A stretch of DNA of 64,000 nucleotides, from positions 86,902,680 to 86,966,679 of the forward strand of contig CM043962.1 in the NCBI GenBank assembly GCA_014529385.2. Reading direction: 5' to 3'. The DNA is from Adiantum capillus-veneris (taxonomy: Eukaryota; Streptophyta; Polypodiopsida; Polypodiales; Pteridaceae). The notes beneath the pieces were generated by a model. The model searched no databases, had not been told where the DNA came from, and saw nothing but the letters and a program-made list of their open reading frames with translations. The translations under genes and the position numbers were made by a program. Shown piece after piece: positions 20,645 through 32,568 of the stretch. Within the stretch, counting starts at the first letter, position 1, and each line of letters starts with the position of its first letter.

Positions 20645-20730
<86 letters not shown>
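20645..20730. repeat. (CT)n microsatellite
   Basis: About 43 CT units between the PPR fragment and the Copia D3 scrap. Confidence 0.95.
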
Positions 20731-20732
<2 letters not shown>

Positions 20733-20733
<1 letters not shown>

Positions 20734-21063
20734 ATGATATACATGAACTGCCAAGCATGAAACAAAAACCACTTGTGGACACTCGCGTGTCAAAACAACC
20801 ACCCCAATCTGAGTCCGAAAAAGCATGTAAGTCTGGCGGCAATGATCCCCCCTTGGGATAAAACAAGCCAAGATGTAAAGTGCCACTAAGGTAGCGGAAA
20901 ATCCTCTCGACAGCCTGCCAATGCTTAGACCCTGGGCTATGCATAAATCTGCTGACATGTGAGACTGCAAACTGCACGGGGAAAAAACCTCCTAAAGAGC
21001 GAAAAAATGCCCCGGCGGTCCTAATGTGTTCACACACATCACTACCACATGTATATGGTAACA
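20733..21063 (-). mobile_element. Copia family D scrap (D3): RNase H fused to LTR end
   Basis: 20733-20977 is nearly identical to 30660-30905 of element D1 and encodes RNase H residues (SRFMHSPGSKHWQAV, LSGTLHLGLFYPKGG, HAFSDSDWGG). It is fused at about 20978 to the last 86 bp of a family D LTR, which ends TATATGGTAACA at 21063. Everything normally between them is missing, so this is a deletion derivative. It interrupts a PPR pseudogene. Confidence 0.85.
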
Positions 21064-21321
21064 TCTCTGTGGGGAGAGTTAATATACACCGATTTGTGAT
21101 TGCATCAAAGAGACCCTCACTTTGCATTCATCAAAAATAGCCTAGAGCCTCTTGACCCTTTCTAAGTTGGGCATACCCAGCAATCAGTGCATTCCAAGAG
21201 ACGACATCACGCACATGAAGTTCCTCATGAACTTTTTGTGCTTTGTGAGGTGCACCACATTTAGCATACATGTCAACCAAGGCGTTTCCAAGCACGACAT
21301 TTTCTTTCACCAATATCATTA
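21064..21321 (-). pseudogene. PPR pseudogene, N-terminal side fragment
   Basis: Reads KENVVLGNALVDMYAKCGAP, HKAQKVHEELHVRDVVSWNA and LIAGYAQLRKGQEALGYF, then a stop and MQSEGLFDAIT. These are consecutive P-L-S PPR units. A (C)n(CT)n tract at 21338-21375 bounds it on the N-terminal side. It cannot encode a working RNA-binding protein. Confidence 0.8.
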
Positions 21322-21337
21322 TAACCTACACATGGCT

Positions 21338-21375
21338 CCCCCCCCCCCCCCCCCCCTCTCTCTCTCTCTCTCTCT
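21338..21375. repeat. (C)n(CT)n microsatellite
   Basis: Nineteen C residues followed by about ten CT units. Confidence 0.95.
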
Positions 21376-21938
21376 TCGCGTCAGTTGGTAGACACAGCTC
21401 AAAAGCACAATTGCTATGATGTTTGAGGTCTGATCTTGGGATTATTCCTACAACCTCAAAAACTTCTTCTCCCTTCTCTTTTGTTGAATTCGATTGGGAT
21501 TGTTCCTACGACAATAAAAACTTCTCCCCATTGCCGCCTTCTTCCAAGACATGATTTGAGTTCTAAACTCATGTTCTTGGAACTTTCGGATGCTAAGATT
21601 TCTATCCTCGCTCTCTCTACGCGGCTAGATGTGCGACGTGTAGCAACAACACGGGGATTCAAAAAATCTTAGCTTAGTGTAATCCCAACTGTAATTTTGA
21701 GATTTACCTCTAAATTTTAAATTTGAGGATGAGAAAACTTTAATCTGCAATTATAGTCATTTTACCTTTAATCTTTCTCATAATGTAAGATTTTTGAGCT
21801 TATCAAAAACTTCTTATTTAGTACTACAACAGCTGCTAGCCCTCCTCCCTAATGGACTGGCCTCTCCCCATTTAGTCCGGCCTCTGATCCCTCTCTCTCT
21901 CTCTCTCTCAAAACTTGTCTACATATTTGTGGATGGAT
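21376..21938. other. Unassigned region
   Basis: No recognised gene. Frames at 21436-21672 on either strand lack known motifs. A short CT run lies at about 21891-21909. Confidence 0.4.
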
Positions 21939-23003
21939 TCATAGGGAGAGAGCTTTAAGCTTTTGCCATTCGGTGAGTACTTTGTATTTGGCATCGGTGG
22001 CCAAAAACTGCTTCATAATGGAAGCTCTTAAAGCTTTCCATGTTCGTGGAGCTTCACCGTTGGCCCGTAGGCTAGACCACCATTGCCTGGCGGACTTTTG
22101 AAAGTGCATAGCTACATGGCGTAGCTTAGAGGACTCCGTGAAGCCCTCATCTCCAAACGCCGCATCGAACTGTTGGATAAAGGCCAAGACTTTGTCCATA
22201 GCACCAAAGGTACCATCATAGGTAAGGAAAGAGATGCTCTTCCCTCCCTCTTTGAATTTCTTCAACTTGGACGACCTCTTCCATGCGGCATAGGATTTCC
22301 TATGGCCTCTTCTTTTTTATGGTTCAAAAGTTGCACCATCACTTTCTTCAGAAGGTGAAGAATTTGAAGAAGGTGGAGAAGAGGGTGACCTCTTTCTCGC
22401 CTTTTTCTTGTCTTGATCTTCGTTGTCTTCACCATCACTTTCATAAGAGGAAGAGGATGAAGAAGATGGAGAAGAGGGTGTCCTCTTTCTCTCCTTTTTC
22501 TTCTCTTGCTTTTTTTCATCCCTCTTTGAATTATGGCATGGAGAAGAGTGTGATGGTCTTCTCCGCTTTGGTGGTGATGGAGAGCGTTTAGCCCGCCCTC
22601 TTCGTGGAGCCATCTCCGCCGAGGTGGAGGGAGACTCACTTTTTTCTCGTTCCTTCGGTGGAGGCTCTTGAGTTCTCCTTTGGGAAGGAGATGCATCATC
22701 AAGAAGTAAATTCTTGAGCCCTTCGTACGAATTCTCTTCTTCTTCCCGAATCGGAGAGAGACCCCTTTTGGTAGTCTCACAAGGAGGCTTCCTAGGTGTT
22801 CTCTCGTCATGGTGATGAGCTTGGAGAATCCCGTGAGAACGGAGCTGTCGTTGCACTTCACTTTGGAGAGATGGATTGCCCATGGCTTGTTGAAGCCTAG
22901 AAACAAGATAGTTAACAAGCATTGAAGCATCATTAGTAGCTTGCTCATGAGCAAAATCAAAGTTATCAACATTAATTTCACTCTCTTTTCTATTGTCAGC
23001 CAT
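21939..23003 (-). pseudogene. Ty3/Gypsy gag, family E, left copy
   Basis: From MADNRKESEINVDNFDFAHE the frame runs 228 codons, meets a single TAA at 22317-22319 and stays in the same register to 21939. The N-terminal half is serine, arginine and lysine rich. The second part is the capsid core (FDAAFGDEGFTESSKLRHV, then FQKSARQWWSSL and PRTWKALRASIMKQF), a standard retrotransposon gag domain. The right copy has TCA where this copy has the TAA. The body is cut at about 21939, so the zinc knuckle and pol are missing. It shares the LTR at 23421-25004 through its own primer-binding site at 23408-23419. Confidence 0.85.
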
Positions 23004-23420
23004 CCTAACAACTTTTAGGTGTAAACTTTTTAGGTGTACTTTGGCACTTCAAGCCCTAGTTGCTACTCCTCTTTCCCCCTTTAGAAAAAGCACTCAAGCT
23101 ACTGTACCCGCGGCTCAAATACCATTAATTGCAAGGAATAGAAGAGAGGGTCTTTCGACACCAAAGCAGCACCGGCTCCTGTCAAGCTTCTAATAGCTCA
23201 ATAGTGGTTGAGCCGTAGGCAAGCCCCGTAGGACTCCACTATTAAGACCATAGCTCTCGACGGTGATGCCCCGTTAACTGCACGAAGGCAGGCGCACTGC
23301 AAGGCTAAAAAATCCCTATTCTACTTACTCACGGGCAATTAATAATACCAACCATTTATAGCTAGCTTGAGGACCTCCCTTCTTGAGCAAGAAAAGAGAA
23401 ACCTTGTGCTCTGATACCAA

Positions 23421-25004
23421 TGTATCTTTTAATGGTCTAAAAACTTATGTGTAGCGGAAATTAGCATGAACATAATGGGCATTTCATTAGAATAGATTCC
23501 TAATGAGAATTACAAGAGTGCTTGGGTGGAGAGAGCAACAAAAAGCATAACACCTAGTTAGATAGCATGAACAATACTTTCAAAAGAGAGAGAAATTAAG
23601 CAATTGACAACTGTTGAGGACCGGATTTGCATGGAGCCGGTCCCCCCTCCAAAAGGCTTTGTATTATGGTTTCTCCCATCAAGAGAGACATTGTACAATA
23701 CAATTCTTTGCGTTCCTTCAAGACTAGCTAGTGCAATGAAGATGAAAGCTTCATGCACCAAGCAAAACACTTAGCAAACACAACTTAAATTATCCCCGGT
23801 CTCAGACCCAAGACCTCACACACCTTCGAAGATGGTGAGAGCTAGCAGGGTATGAGAGTAGATTGAGAGGAAGAAGGAGTATCTTACGAGAAAGATGTAC
23901 ATCTCCTCACATAATCACTCATATTAGCATAGCCTAGCTTAGTAATTAGCTTGGTAGGGGAGATGAGCATGCATTGAAGCTTGGCTCTTGGTTGGATTTG
24001 CATCCACATGCCAAGAGTGTGTCGATGTAGGCTTCTATCTCACAAGCTTGGAGTAGGTGATGAGCTCTCCATTAAAGCTTGGGAAGAGATAGTCTTCTTT
24101 ACTTCACACATGAGATTGTGTGAGCGTGTGTGTGTTAATGCCTTGCCAAAAATCAGCCCCCTCTCTCTCTTGGGCGAGCCCTCTTGCTATTTGCTCTTGC
24201 TCAACCCTCATTGGTCCTCCCCAAGTCAAGCCAATGACTATTAAGCAGCATAAGTGATATTCTTCTGACATGTGTCCCCCTTTCCCCTTTTGTGAGAGCT
24301 TTAGGTAATTTAATAATTAAACTAAACTCTCATTGGACCCCTTTGCCTCCTGGCCAATAGGAATCAGGCAAGCCATTGGGCTTATGAATGCTCATTGGAC
24401 CCCTTGGGAGACTGTCCAATAGTCTTCTAGGAGACTTAATTCTCATTGGTTCTTTTATTAAGTGTTTTTAAATTAATTAAACTAGATTTACTCTAGCCTA
24501 ATTCTCATTGGTCCACCTACACGGCCATCCAATAGGAATTGGGCACACCTTGTGGGCATCTAGGCTAGGGAGCTGACATGTGTCCCTAATTCCCTTTGTG
24601 TAAAGGGAGCTTGTGTGTGTGTGTGACTTTCTCTCTCATCCCCTACTGCCAAGGCTCGCCCCCTCCTATGTAGGGATTTGAAAAGACTTTTTGGTCACAG
24701 ACGAAGCATCCAATTTTCCCTAGGGTTGACCTTTGGACACAACCTTTGAATTTTGGAACCTTAGCATTTTGGAAGTCTTAATGGGCTGAACCTTAGGGTC
24801 TTTTTAGCCCATTGTTGCACATGGCTCTTTTGCAGATGGCCCCCCCTTTGGATCCCTATTTTCCCTCCTTTGGATCCCTACTGTGGCCGGTCAGCTAGCT
24901 TAACCAATATTCTAGCAATTTCCCCCCTGGCACTTCCCCATATTAAATGATCAGTTTAACATGAGAAAATCATTTAGGAGAATTAGATATTGATTATTAT
25001 GACA
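23421..25004 (-). repeat. LTR of element E, shared by two bodies
   Basis: A 1584-bp LTR from TGTATCTTTT to TTATGACA. On its left is a primer-binding site (23408-23419); on its right the polypurine-type sequence of the pol-bearing body. It is therefore the 5' LTR of the left body and the 3' LTR of the right body. The 70-residue frame at 23558-23770 is conserved in the other LTR only because the DNA is. Confidence 0.9.
24209..24535. promoter_or_regulatory. Array of paired CCAAT boxes in the E LTR
   Basis: Four units have ATTGG followed by an inverted CCAAT, with starts 21, 22, 22 and 22 bp apart: 24210/24231, 24332/24354, 24394/24416 and 24507/24529. Further single ATTGG motifs lie between them. 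The same array is in the other LTR (about 35760-36085), and related pairs occur in the diverged E3 LTR (45344/45366 and 45489/45510). They could be NF-Y type sites or short hairpins. The function is inferred from pattern alone. Confidence 0.5.
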
Positions 25005-25362
25005 TTACATCTCTCTTTAAATCATAGTCGTCCTCGACTATGGTGTAGAGAAGATAAAGCATATTCATGAGTCCTTTTCTTAGCGGGTAGAGGATCCCTA
25101 TGTTACCCTACGACATCATTCCACAATGGATGACTAGTCCATTTGGCGCTTGAGAGCCTGAGGCTGCCGCAAGCATGTCTGCACATTAGTCCTATCAGTC
25201 TTCCATAGTAGAGTGACAAGCTTTACTTGGTGTTTGGGAGACGTCGTCTCCACAAACTTGATCTAAGCATGCATACTACTTAATTTTTGTGCACAATAAA
25301 GAAAAAGAGAGTCTTATAAGACAAAAAAAACTTTGTTCATTTTTAACATTTTGTACATTTGC

Positions 25363-28284
25363 TTACTCTTGGGAAGCATTGTAAGCATTGACAAGGTTTA
25401 GGTTATCCTTTAATTGTATGCCTTGCATCCATCTAGCATCTTCTAAAGGATAATTCTTAAACTTAATAAGATATCTTCGGATAGTCTTACTGCCTCTTAG
25501 TACCTTGTCTTCATGTCGGAGAATAGACTCGGGCTGCAGCACCTCTTCTTGGTCCTCGATCTCCGGTGGGTCTTCAATAGTTGGTTCTTGAGGTGGCTCT
25601 TCTTTGTAAGGCTTTAATAGGCTCACATGAAAAGCATTGTGTATGAGCAAATGATTGGGCAACTTGAGTTGATAGGCCATCTCATTGATTGGCCTAAGAA
25701 TTTGGAAGGGACCATAGTACCTTTTTGCTATTTTAGCATAGTACTTTTGGTGTCCCGTAGGATTCTTGCCCGTCGTGTGCCTTAATCGAGCCTTGGGAAA
25801 CTTTAATAAGACCCAATCATTTTCTTTAAAGGTTTGGGCTCTTCTGTGCTTGTTAGCATCAGCCTTTTGCCTTTGCTGTGAGATAGAGATAGCATCCTTA
25901 ATCTTTTGAAAAGATTCTTGTAGGTCTCGGCTATACTCATCTGTAGCGAAGATCTTCCCATGTACCTTAAGTAGCAAGGGACTTTTTGATCTCCCCTCTA
26001 TTACCTCGAAAGGTGCTTTTCCCGTGGAAGTATGTACAGTGTTATTGTAAGCATACTCCACTAAGGGTAAGTACTTCTCCCATTGGGATCTTTGATCTAC
26101 TTCCGTTACATAGGCTTTTAATAGATCGAGAATTGTTAGGTTAGCTATTTCACTTTGGCCATCCGTTTGTGGTGATAGGCCGAAGAGAAGTTTAGCCTTG
26201 TTCCTAAATTGTCAAAGAGGCCCTTCCAGAAATTACTGGTCATTCTAGGATCTCGATCCGACACTATGGACATTGGCAAGCCATGGTACTTGAAAATTTG
26301 TGAAATGAAGAGGGTTGCCATTTGATGGGCTTTGATAGTCTTTTTGACAGGTATAAAATGAGCTTGTTTACTGAACCTGTCTACTATCGTCCATATTCCC
26401 GTATTCCCATGGATAGACTTAGGCAATCCAAAGATAAAATCCATGGATATGCTCTCCCATGGTAAATTAGGGATTGGCAAGGGTTGAAGCAATCCAAGTT
26501 GCTTCCCTCTATCAAATTTTGTCTTTTGGCATACCACACATTTAGAAACATACTCTTGTATGTTCATTTTCATGGTAGGCCAATAGAAATATGTTTCAAT
26601 TCCCTTTAAGGTAGACTGAATCCCTCTATGCCCCGCATACGGTGGAGCATGAGATTCATACATTACTTTCTCACATAGTGAGTTAGTAACGCATAGTCTA
26701 TTGCCATAGAGAAGATAACCATCTTGTAAAGTAAATGGTTCTTCTTTCTTCCCTAATGCAAGGGCTGAAATCGCATCTCTAAAATCGGGATCAATAGCGT
26801 ACTCATCTATCATTGAAGATAGATCATTGTGAGTTGCTATGGAAACCGCATTCACTCTCGGCCGTCTTGAGAGTGCATCAGCTACTTGATTATGCTTGCT
26901 AGCAATGTGAGCAATATGAAAATGAAATTGTGAAAGGAAATTTTCCCACCTCATTTGTTTGTCGGAGAGCTTGGTCTGCGTCATGAAGTACTTAAGACTT
27001 TGGTGATCCGTTCGCAGAATGAAAGGAGTCCCCAATAAATAGTGCTTCCAAGAGTCTAAGGCATGTAGAACTGCAAGGAGTTCCTTTTCATATATGCCTA
27101 GAGCTTGCTCAACAGGGTCGAGCCTTCGACTCTCATAGCCTATGGCGTGCCCTTCTTGGAGCAAAACAACTCCAAGGCAATCACCACAAGCATCACATTG
27201 GACCTTAAATGGTTTTGAGAGATCCGGTAGTGTAAGCACAGGTTGAGAGATAAGCTTTTCTTTAAGCTTTTCGAAAGCATTGTTCTCCTTAGCAGACCAT
27301 GTATACCTAACGTTTTTCTTTGTTAGATCATGTAATGGTCCTGCAATTTGTGAGAACTTTTCTATGAAGCGTCTATAGTATGCACACATACCTATAAAGC
27401 TTCTTAGTTCATGAAGATTCCTTGGTTTAGGCCATCCTTTTATTACCTCTAACTTTGATGGATCCATTTGGATGCCATCTTGAGAGATAATGTGACCTAA
27501 ATACTGAACCTCTTGCAAGAAAAATTCACTTTTCTTTCGATTAACATAAAGTTTATTCTCTCTCAAAACTTGAAATATTACCTGGAGGTGTTGCTTGTGT
27601 TTGTCTAATGAATTAGAGTAGATGATAATATCATCAAAGAACACTCCAGTGAAGGTTCGATGAGGCCTGAACATCTTCTCCATCAAGCGGTTGAATGTGG
27701 CTGGTGCATTGGTCAAACCAAAAGGCATGACAATGTATTCAAATGTGGTGCGAAATGCGGTCTTTACAATGTCTTGATCAACTATCCTTATTTGATGATA
27801 GCCACTTTTGAGGTCAATCCTACTGAAGTAGGTCGATCCTTGTAGCTTATCAAATAGGTCTTCTACCCGTGGAACGGGAAACCTATTCTTGATAGTGATC
27901 CTATTTAGTGCTCTATAGTCGACACACATACGATATGTGCCGTCTTTCTTTTGCACTAATAGCACCGGTGAGCAAAACGGAGAGGAGCTAGGCCCTAACC
28001 ATGCCCTTCTCAATTAACTCATGTACTTGCCGCATAATCTCCTCTTGTTGAGCTTGAGAAACTCTATAAGGAGGTTTGTTAGGCGGTGAACTTCCTGGAA
28101 GAAGTTCAATTGCATGGTCATCATTACCTCGTTTAGGAGGTAGCTCACAAGGGATGTCGTCAATAAAAACATCTTGAAACCCCTTGAGAAAATTGGATAA
28201 CTCTAATTCCTTTTGGTTGCTTTTATTTTCTTTTGCTAAAGCATTAGGTTCATTTTGAGAATCTTTAACAAAAATCATGTACAC
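25363..28284 (-). pseudogene. Ty3/Gypsy pol of element E: RT, RNase H, integrase, chromodomain-like tail
   Basis: The order on the minus strand follows. Reverse transcriptase start (KPPYRVSQAQQEEI, about 28060), then after a one-base insertion near 28005 the RT core (SPVLLVQKKDGTYRMCVDYR) with FFDDIIIYS at about 27640. RNase H (FKVQCDACGD, YEKELLAVLHALDSWKHYL, ADALSRRP). Integrase zinc finger (GHRGI...CVVCQ), core (SMDFIFGLP, SDRDPRMTS) and, after a second frameshift near 26150, the C-terminal part. The last 232 residues include NDWVLLKFPKARLR, HNAFHVSLLKPYKEEP and a chromodomain-like segment (LRGSKTIRRYLIKFKNYP). Most catalytic residues are intact, so decay is slight, but protease is absent. 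Confidence 0.9.
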
Positions 28285-28319
28285 GGAAATAGAGCTCTTT
28301 ATTGACTTGTTAAAAGCTA

Positions 28320-29146
28320 GATAAAGGCCAAGACTTTGTCCGTAGCACCAAAGGTACCATCATAGGTAAGGAAAGAGATGCTCTTCCCTCCCTCTTTGAA
28401 TTTCTTCAACTTGGACGACCTCTTCCATGCGGCATAGGATTTCCTATGGCCTCTTCTTTTTGATGGTTCAAAAGTTGCACCATCACTTTCTTCAGAAGGT
28501 GAAGAATTTGAAGAAGGTGGAGAAGAGGGTGACCTCTTTCTCGCCTTTTTCTTGTCTTGATCTTCATTGTCTTCACCATCACTTTCATAAGAGGAAGAGG
28601 ATGAAGAAGATGGAGAAGAGGGTGTCCTCTTTTCGCCTTTTTCTTCTCTTGCTTTTTTTCATCCCTCTTTGAATTATGGCGTGGAGAAGAGTGTGATGGT
28701 CTTCTCCGCTTTGGTGGTGATGGAGAGCGTTTAGCCCGCCCTCTTCGTGGAGCCATCTCCGCCGAGGTGGCGGGAGACTCATTTCTTTCTCGTTCCTTCG
28801 GTGGAGGCTCTTGAGTTCTCCTTTGGGAAGGAGATGCATCATCAAGAAGTAAATTCTTGAGCCCTTCGTACGAATTCTCTTCTTCTTCCAGAATCGGAGA
28901 GAGACCTCTTTTGGTAGTCTCACAAGGAGGCTTCCTAGGTGTTCTCTCGTCATGGTGATGAGCTTGGAGAATCCCGTGAGAACGGAGCTGTCGTTGCACT
29001 TCACTTTGGAGAGATGGATTGCCCATGGCTTGTTGAAGCCTAGAAACAAGATAGTTAACAAGCATTGAAGCATCATTAGTAGCTTGCTCATGAGCAAAAT
29101 CAAAGTTATCAACATTAATTTCACTCTCTTTACTATTGTCAGCCAT
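28320..29146 (-). pseudogene. Ty3/Gypsy gag N-terminal part, right copy of family E
   Basis: Starts MADNSKESEINVDNFDFAHE and is about 98% identical to the left copy. A one-base deletion near 28638 (in a run coding EKKK) shifts the frame. At about 28320 homology to the left copy stops, just before the capsid core, and the sequence continues into pol. The break marks the internal deletion of this element. Confidence 0.85.
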
Positions 29147-29982
29147 TCTAACAACTTTTAGGTGTAAACTTTTTAGGTGCACTTTGGCACTTCAAGCCCT
29201 AGTTGCTACTCCTCTTTACCCCTTTAGAAAAAGCACTCAAGCTACTGTACCCGCGGCTCAAATACCATTAATTGCAAGGAATAGAAGAGAGGGTCTTTCG
29301 ACACCAAAGCAGCACCGGCTCCTGTCAAGCTTCTAATAGCTCAATAGTGGTTGAGCCGTAGGCAAGCCCCGTAGGACTCCACTATTAAGACCATAGCTCT
29401 CGACGGTGATGCCCCGTTAACTGCACGAAGGCAGGCGCACTGCAAAGCTAAAAAATCCCTATTCTACTTACTCACGGGCAATTAATAATACCAACCATTT
29501 ATAGCTAGCTTGAGGACCTCCCTTCTTGAGCAAGAAAAGAGAAACCTTGTGCTCTGATACCAATGTATCTTTTAATGGTCTAAAAACTTATGTGTAGCGG
29601 AAATTAGCATGAACATAATGGGCATTTCATTAGAATAGATTCCTAATGAGAATTACAAGAGAGCTTGGGTGGAGAGAGCAACAAAAAGCATAACACCTAG
29701 TTAGATAGCATGAACAATACTTTCAAAAGAGAGAGAAATTAAGCAATTGACAACTGTTGAGGACCGGATTTGCATGGAGCCGGTCCCCCCTCCAAAAGGC
29801 TTTGTATTATGGTTTCTCCCATCAAGAGAGACATTGTACAATACAATTCTTTGTGTTCCTTCAAGACTAGCTAGTGCAATGAAGATGAAAGCTTCATGCA
29901 CCAAGCAAAACACTTAGCAAACACAGCTTAAATTATCCCCGGTCTCAGACCCAAGACCTCACACACCTTCGAAGATGGTGAG

Positions 29983-30208
29983 TGTTGGAATTAGGGTTGC
30001 AGAGAAACACACACAGCTTGGAGAAGACGAAGGAAGCTCAAGGCACACAATAGAGAGCGTGTTACTTAGTGTGCAATGGAAAGATAGATAGCCCTAGAGT
30101 GATGGGCGTATATACAATGCACGGGGGAAAAAACCTCCTAAAGAGGGAAAAATTCCCCGGCGGTCCTAGTGTGTTCACACACATCACTACCACATGTATA
30201 TGGTAACA
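29983..30208 (-). repeat. 3' LTR of D1
   Basis: 226 bp, followed by AATCCCCCCTGG, which on the minus strand is the polypurine tract. Confidence 0.95.
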
Positions 30209-30283
30209 AATCCCCCCTGGAGTGATGCGGTGAACGAGAGCTGGCACATGAGTAAAGGGAAGTGCCATGCCCTGAGGACAAGA

Positions 30284-32568
30284 TCAGTCCACAAAGGGGA
30301 CTAAGCCCAAAGCTTTGCGGAAAGCTTCAAGCTTCTCACGAGACAATGCCTTTGTGAAAAGATCTGCAAGGTTGTCCTGTGTTGGCACATAAGCCAAGCT
30401 GATCTCTCCTGCTGACAGCCTCTCCCTGACATAGTGGTAATGCACCTCAATGTGCTTTGTGCGAGCATGAAAAACTGGGTTCCTCGCAACTGCCAATGCG
30501 CTCTGACTGTCAGTGTAGATAGTGTTGGCAGTGTCCTGTCCAACACCCAAATCAGCCATAAGGCGTCTGAGCCATACACACTCAACCGTAGCTGTGAAGA
30601 CTGCCTTGTACTCAGCCTCACAACTCGAAGTGGCCATAGTAGGTTGCTTCTTGCTCAACCATGATATACATGAACTGCCAAGCATGAAACAAAAACCACT
30701 TGTGGACACTCGCGTGTCAAAACAACCACCCCAATCTGAGTCCGAAAAAGCATGTAAGTCTGGCGGCAATGATCCCCCCTTGGGATAAAACAAGCCAAGA
30801 TGTAAAGTGCCACTAAGGTAGCGAAAAATCCTCTTGACAGCTTGCCAATGCTTAGACCCTGGGCTATGCAAAAATCTGCTAACCTGTGAGACTGCAAACT
30901 GAATATCCGGCCTCATGTTGCATACATAATGAGGCAGCCAACAGCAGTTTGGTAAAGAGTGACATCAGCAGGATCACCAGCATCATGTAGACTCAAATTT
31001 AAACCTGTTTCCATGGGAGTGGCAAGAGGTTTGCAATCCTCAAGTCCAAACTTACATAGCAATGTCTCTATGTAACTTTTCTGACACAAGGCAATACCAC
31101 CATCACACTGCTTACACTGTATACCCAAATAATGATGCAACAGCCCCAAATCTTTCATCTTGAAAGTAGCATGCAAATCAGCCTTAAATTCAGCAATATG
31201 TCTCTCATTTGGTCCAGTGATCAGCAAATCATCAACATAAAGAACCACGATGAGAAATACATCACCCTCACGCTTTACATACAATGTGCTTTCTGTTGGA
31301 CTGTTACGAAAGCCTTGTTTGACCAAATGAGTGTCAGCTTTCTCATACCAAGCACGAGGAGATTGCTTTAACCCATACAAAGCCTTGTTACATTTGCACA
31401 CTTTGTCCTCTTGTCCTTTTATGACAAAACCGCGAGGCTGCGTTACATAAACTTCCTCAAATATGTCACCATTCAAGAAAGGAAACAATGTCTGATTGAT
31501 GTACATCCCAACCAAAATGAGCTTCCAATGCACATAGAAAACGTACAGTAGTCATACAACAAGTGGGAGCAAAAGTCTCTTCATAATCTATGCCTTTTTG
31601 CTGTGCATAACCCTTTGCAACAAGTTGAGCCTTATGGCGATCGATCTCACCATCCGGTTTGCGTTTCAACTTGTAAACCCACTTTGTACCAATGGCCTTT
31701 TTGCTAGGAGGCAAATCACATAAAGTCCATGTGTCATTTTCTATAAGTGCATCATATTCTGATTGCATGGCAGCCATCCAATTTTCTCTTCATAATCTAT
31801 GCCTTTTTGCTGTGCATAACCCTTTGCAACAAGTCGAGCCTTATGGCGATCGATCTCACCATCCGGTTTGCGTTTCAACTTGTAAACCCACTTTGTACCA
31901 ATGGCCTTTTTGCTAGGAGGCAAATCACATAAAGTCCATGTGTCATTTTCTATAAGTGCATCATATTCTGATTGCATGGCAGCCATCCAATTTTCTAAAT
32001 TCTGTGCTTCATCAAAAGACAGAGGCTCCTCAACATCATGTAAACTAGACACAGCCAAAGCATAACAATCTGATGCATAAGATGCATGGTGAGAGCCTGA
32101 ACGAGTACGACTAGACAAAGGTGCATCCAATTTACTGTCACGCAAAGTGTGCACCAGCCATTTTGGCATACCTCTAGCCTACTCATTTTCAGCCCTTTCC
32201 TCATCAAGTACATCATGTACATCTGCATCAGTAATAGGCTGATCTAAAACATTTTCAGAAACCCCCATAGACTGTACATTTGCCTCATTGGAACTTACAT
32301 TCGTATTTCCACCACTGAAAAGAGGCAACAAAGTGTCATAAATGTCCTATGAGCTTACATTACTGTCTCTAGTACATGACAGCAAGGTCTGAACAGAATC
32401 TTCCACAAACACTACATCCCGAGAAACCAGAATACGTTTTGTTTGCGGATGATACAACCTGTAACCTTTGGTTTCAGCACTATAACCAACAAAAATACAT
32501 TTGACAGCCTTATCATCCAATTTTTTGCGCTGCACTTGTGGCACCAAAGCATATGCCAAACTATCCAA
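30284..32568 (-). pseudogene. D1 reverse transcriptase-RNase H, broken
   Basis: After the frameshift pol continues ALVPQVQRKKLDDKAVKCIF, then VGYSAETKGYRLYHP. The RT region follows (GTKWVYKLKRKPDGEIDRHK, KALYGLKQSPRAWYEK, LYVDDLLITG at about 31220) and RNase H (HAFSDSDWGG, SSCEAEYKA, IYTDSQSAL, TKHIEVHYHYVRERL). It ends with a stop at 30284. The frame is broken by a 209-bp direct duplication (31576-31993), a shift near 31480 and a shift near 30915. The YVDD catalytic box is intact. Confidence 0.9.
31576..31993. repeat. 209-bp tandem duplication inside D1 reverse transcriptase
   Basis: 31576-31784 and 31785-31993 are almost identical (one visible T/C difference, near 31626 and 31835). Both encode the stretch from EYDALIEN to GIDYEE. 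As 209 is not a multiple of three, the duplication also shifts the frame. Confidence 0.95.

Noticed and set aside
23558-23770. 70-residue frame repeated at 29701-29913, almost unchanged
   Set aside because: It lies inside the E LTRs, which are 99% identical as DNA. Conservation therefore carries no evidence of coding.
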